A stretch of 18,868 bases of DNA from DATAEU01 sp046724395. Its GTDB lineage: Bacteria > Actinomycetota > UBA4738 > HRBIN12. Positions 16,437 to 18,868 of the stretch are shown in pieces (within the stretch, counting starts at the first letter, position 1; every line of letters begins with the position of its first letter). The DNA lies in the NCBI GenBank assembly GCA_046724395.1, contig JBKOWM010000036.1:1-18868 (forward strand), in the 5' to 3' direction. Under the pieces are notes generated by a model. It was not told the DNA's origin and did no database searches. It saw nothing but the letters and a program-made list of their open reading frames with translations. The position numbers and the translations under genes are program-made.

Positions 16437-16447
16437 CCGAACCCGGA

Positions 16448-16453
16448 TAGGGT
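16448..16453 (+). promoter_or_regulatory. Candidate -10 box for the phosphoesterase gene
   Basis: TAGGGT fits TANNNT and ends 8 bases before the GTG at 16462. It could mark a leaderless promoter inside the short gap after the KamA-family gene. Alternatively GATAGGG serves as a weak ribosome site within a shared transcript. Confidence 0.25.
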
Positions 16454-16461
16454 AGCGCGCC

Positions 16462-17877
16462 GTGCCGGTGCCCCGACCCGCCCGTCGCGCGTTCCCGATT
16501 CTCGGCGTCCTGATAACGGGGGCGCTCGTCGCACTCGCGTTCGGGCGGGACCGTGGCCCGAGCTGGGACCCGCTCGCCCCGATGAGGATGGGCACCCGGC
16601 CCCAGCGGGTCGACGCCACTCGCATCTCGACCAGATGGCCGATCAAGCACGTCGTCTTCGTCATCAAGGAGAACCGGACGTTCGATCATCTCTTCGGCAG
16701 ATTCCCGGGCGCGAATGGCGTGACCGTCGGCAACGATCAGGGAAGCCAGCGGCCGCTCACCCGAGCCGTCGACCGACTGCCCGCGGACATCAACCACTGC
16801 TATGAGTGCGCGCTGCAGGCGTGGAATCATGGCAAGATGGATGGCTTCGCCACGATCAGCCAGCCAGCGGAACGATACGCGTACACGCAGTACCGTCGGG
16901 AGGACATCCCCAATCTCTGGCGGTGGGCAAGCCGATTCGTCCTTGGCGACAACTTTTTCGCCAGCGCGCAGGGCCCCTCGTTCCCGAACCACCTGTACAC
17001 GATCGCGGCGACATCGGGCGGAACGCATGAGAACCCGATCCAGGATCGGGCGGCCCTCGAGGAGCGCCACCGCACGACCGGGCTGTTCAAGGCGTGGGGC
17101 TGCGACTCGATCGAGGGGGCGTACGTGACGGTGACCTCGAGCGAGGGCGTCCCCGAGAAGGTCCCGCCGTGCTTCGACTTCGAGACCGAGGGCGACCTCC
17201 TCTCCGGAGCCGGGATCCCGTGGGCGTACTACTCGGCGACGCAGTACCAGAACGGGTACCTATGGTCCGCCTACGACGCCGTCCGACACGTGCGCGAGAA
17301 CCCCGACGTCTGGCAGAATCACATCTTCGCCGTCGACGGGTTCGTGCGCGACCTCCGTGACGGACTACTGCCGCCTGTGACATGGGTAACGCCGCGATTC
17401 CCCCTGTCGGATCACCCCGAGTACAGCATGTGCTGGGGCGAGAACTGGACCACCCGGATCGTGAACGCGATCATGCGGAGCCCGATGTGGGCGGATACGG
17501 CGATCTTCCTGACGTGGGACGACTACGGCGGGTTCTACGACCACGTCCCGCCGCCTCAGGTCGACGGGTTCGGTTTCGGGATTCGCGTGCCGTTGCTCGT
17601 GATCAGCCCATACGCCAAGCAGGGGTACGTCGACCACACCCTGGGAGAGTTTTCGAGCGTGCTGCGGTTCATCGAGGACAACTGGGGGCTGTCGCAGCTC
17701 ACCCACCGCGACCGCGATGCACGCAACCTCTCCGAGGCCTTCGACTTCTCTGGGCGGCCGCAAGGACCCGACCCGCTGCCGCTGCGCGCGCCGGACTGCG
17801 ACGGGCCGCAGTTCCCGGACGCGAAGCGGTATCAGGACGGCGCCGAAGTCGCGCCGGCAGGCGGGCTCGGGGGTTGA
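16462..17877 (+). CDS. Exported phosphoesterase (phospholipase C / AcpA family)
   Basis: This 471-residue protein of the PF04185 family is exported: ARRAFPILGVLITGALVALAF (8-28) is a signal or anchor with a twin arginine, though the match to the Tat consensus is weak. Family motifs are KHVVFVIKENRTFDHLFG (E70-N71-R72 near the metal or nucleophile site), DNFFASAQGPSFPNHLY (163-179), MCWGENWTTRIVNAIM, and TWDDYGGFYDHV (D353, D354, H361) followed by VPLLVISPYAKQGYVDHT. Members cleave phosphomonoesters or phosphatidylcholine outside the membrane; which one here is unknown. Six or more cysteines (C113, C116, C214, C237, C324, C446) may make disulphides. It converges on a second family member after 57 bases. 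Confidence 0.9.
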   Translation: MPVPRPARRAFPILGVLITGALVALAFGRDRGPSWDPLAPMRMGTRPQRVDATRISTRWPIKHVVFVIKENRTFDHLFGRFPGANGVTVGNDQGSQRPLTRAVDRLPADINHCYECALQAWNHGKMDGFATISQPAERYAYTQYRREDIPNLWRWASRFVLGDNFFASAQGPSFPNHLYTIAATSGGTHENPIQDRAALEERHRTTGLFKAWGCDSIEGAYVTVTSSEGVPEKVPPCFDFETEGDLLSGAGIPWAYYSATQYQNGYLWSAYDAVRHVRENPDVWQNHIFAVDGFVRDLRDGLLPPVTWVTPRFPLSDHPEYSMCWGENWTTRIVNAIMRSPMWADTAIFLTWDDYGGFYDHVPPPQVDGFGFGIRVPLLVISPYAKQGYVDHTLGEFSSVLRFIEDNWGLSQLTHRDRDARNLSEAFDFSGRPQGPDPLPLRAPDCDGPQFPDAKRYQDGAEVAPAGGLGG

Positions 17878-17934
17878 GGGGAAGCCGCTGGGCTACCGCC
17901 CGCGCTTCGCGCTCACTTCTCGAGCGCCCAGACG

Positions 17935-18711
17935 CTAGTCGCCGGTCGCGCGCACGCCGAGCGCGGCCGAGGATGCGAGCCCGAGATCACCAAACGTTGT
18001 GCCGTACGGGCAGTCAAGACGCAGCGGCAGTAGGAGCTTGGCGAAGTTCGGGTGCTCGAAGTCGAATGCGCCCGCAAGCGGGCTCGCGCCGGCATCGCGC
18101 TCGGTCATCGGCTCCAGGTCGAAGATCTCCTCGACAAACGCGAGGACGGAGGAGAACTCGTACGTCGTGTGGTCGACCGCTCCACCCAGGCGATTGTCTC
18201 CGGAGCGCGCATACGGCGAGATGATGAGCGCCGGCGTCCTTGGCCCGAGCCCCATGATGTCGTAGCGCGGCGGCGCCACAGGGTCGTAGAAACCACCGTA
18301 GTCATCCCAGACCTGCACGATCGCCGTCGTGTCCCAGTAATCGCTGTTCATGATCGTGTTCACGAGGTTGACGGTCCAGTTCTCGCCCGCGCAGACGCTC
18401 TTGCCGCCTCCGGGATGCTCGTTGTACGGCTCGGGCGGGATGATCCACGACACCGCCGGCAGCCGTTCGCGTCGAACGTCCTTGAGGAAGCGATCCGGCT
18501 CGTGGACGTGCCGCCACATCGGCCCGTACCGGACGTGTCGGATCATTTGCAGGGCGTTCATCCACGCGTTGAACGTCGCGTAATAGCCCCATGAGATCCC
18601 TCGCTCTTCGAGTTGATCCGGCAGCACCGGGATGTCGAAGCACAGCCGGATCCGCTGCCAGAACGACGCGAGGTCGGACCATCCCGAGTCCATCCGCGCG
18701 ATCCCGCGCTC
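17935..18711 (-). CDS. Second phosphoesterase, PF04185 family (N-terminal part missing)
   Basis: About 258 C-terminal residues are present. They include LCFDIPVLPDQLEERGISWGYY, AVSWIIPPEPYNEHPG, SVCAGENWTVNLVNTIM, VWDDYGGFYDPVAPP (catalytic-core Asp pair) and PALIISPYARSG, with stop TAG at 17935-17937. These motifs line up one-to-one with the neighbouring phosphoesterase, but outside them the sequences differ, so this is an old paralogue rather than a fresh duplicate. The N-terminal half with the ENRTFDH motif is not in the window: at 18711 the sequence turns into an inverted copy of the gene's own interior. The minus frame happens to stay open to the edge, but that extension (18712-18868) is antisense to real coding and should not be counted. 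It is convergent with the gene ending at 17877; the 57 bases between show no clear terminator. Confidence 0.85.
   Translation of the reverse strand, partial: ERGIARMDSGWSDLASFWQRIRLCFDIPVLPDQLEERGISWGYYATFNAWMNALQMIRHVRYGPMWRHVHEPDRFLKDVRRERLPAVSWIIPPEPYNEHPGGGKSVCAGENWTVNLVNTIMNSDYWDTTAIVQVWDDYGGFYDPVAPPRYDIMGLGPRTPALIISPYARSGDNRLGGAVDHTTYEFSSVLAFVEEIFDLEPMTERDAGASPLAGAFDFEHPNFAKLLLPLRLDCPYGTTFGDLGLASSAALGVRATGD
18354..18510 (+). repeat. Inverted repeat, left arm (inside phosphoesterase gene)
   Basis: These 157 bases match the reverse complement of 18712-18868 with one mismatch (A at 18443, whose partner 18779 is G). This arm is in its natural coding context: the protein frame runs through it into conserved motifs on both sides. 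Confidence 0.95.
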
Positions 18712-18868
18712 CACGTCCACGAGCCGGATCGCTTCCTCAAGGACGTTCGACGCGAACGGCTGCCGGCGGTGTCGTGGAGCATCCCGCCCGAGCCGTACAA
18801 CGAGCATCCCGGAGGCGGCAAGAGCGTCTGCGCGGGCGAGAACTGGACCGTCAACCTCGTGAACACGA
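18712..18868 (-). repeat. Inverted repeat, right arm (probable chimeric contig end)
   Basis: Read on the plus strand this arm encodes the same peptide as the left arm does on the minus strand (HVHEPDRFLKDVRRERLPAV, then SIPPEPYNEHPG and GENWTVNLVNT). It begins abruptly mid-gene with no start codon and runs to the window's last base. The spacer is 201 bases (18511-18711). The single difference changes an Ile codon to Ser in a conserved strand. Confidence 0.95.

Noticed and set aside
18712..18868. A third phosphoesterase gene on the plus strand
   Set aside because: It matches the interior of the second gene at 156 of 157 bases and has no start, so it is an inverted copy rather than a separate gene.

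Overview
The window is GC-rich bacterial chromosome, densely packed with ordinary house-keeping and accessory genes on both strands. A TIGR03620-type F420-dependent luciferase-like oxidoreductase, an MmpL-type RND transporter under a TetR regulator, lipobox lipoproteins, an actinobacterial-type cold-shock protein and several starts that look leaderless all suggest an uncultured member of the Actinomycetota. The sequence alone does not resolve the class. I see no rRNA, tRNA, phage, transposon or CRISPR.

Layout. 1-360 (-): N-terminus of a DAO-family FAD oxidoreductase, cut by the window edge. 459-1523 (+): membrane-anchored NodB polysaccharide deacetylase. 1534-2487 (-): F420-type oxidoreductase. 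2578-4917 (-) and 5045-5758 (+): MMPL transporter and divergent TetR regulator. The gap between these two holds three 13-bp half-sites, and one half-site sits inside a near-consensus promoter (TTGACA-N16-TAGACT) for the transporter. 5783-8085 (-): tdh-kbl, the two-step threonine-to-glycine pathway, translationally coupled. 8250-9639 (+): an unrecognised lipoprotein and a cupredoxin-like lipoprotein. 9684-11663 (+): PAS-GGDEF-EAL protein of cyclic di-GMP turnover. 11795-13630 (-): short-type transketolase, preceded by a small zinc-ribbon protein (13706-13981, -).

14052-14693: a small protein with an RGG-rich tail converges on a cold-shock protein gene. Between them lie a strong intrinsic terminator and three copies of a 22-bp tandem repeat. 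The leader of the cold-shock gene can be drawn as a hairpin flanked by a segment complementary to its own Shine-Dalgarno. 15024-16436 (+): radical-SAM KamA-family protein. 16462-17877 (+): exported phospholipase C/acid phosphatase-type phosphoesterase. 17935-18711 (-): a second, diverged phosphoesterase lacking its N-terminus.

The last 157 bases are an inverted copy (one mismatch) of 18354-18510, inside that second phosphoesterase gene. This looks more like a chimeric contig end than biology, so sequence right of 18711 should not be trusted as the gene's true upstream region.

I found no convincing new multi-gene system. The best leads are small: the RGG-tail protein beside csp, the possible self-masking csp leader, the three-box TetR operator, and the KamA homologue with an altered PLP loop.
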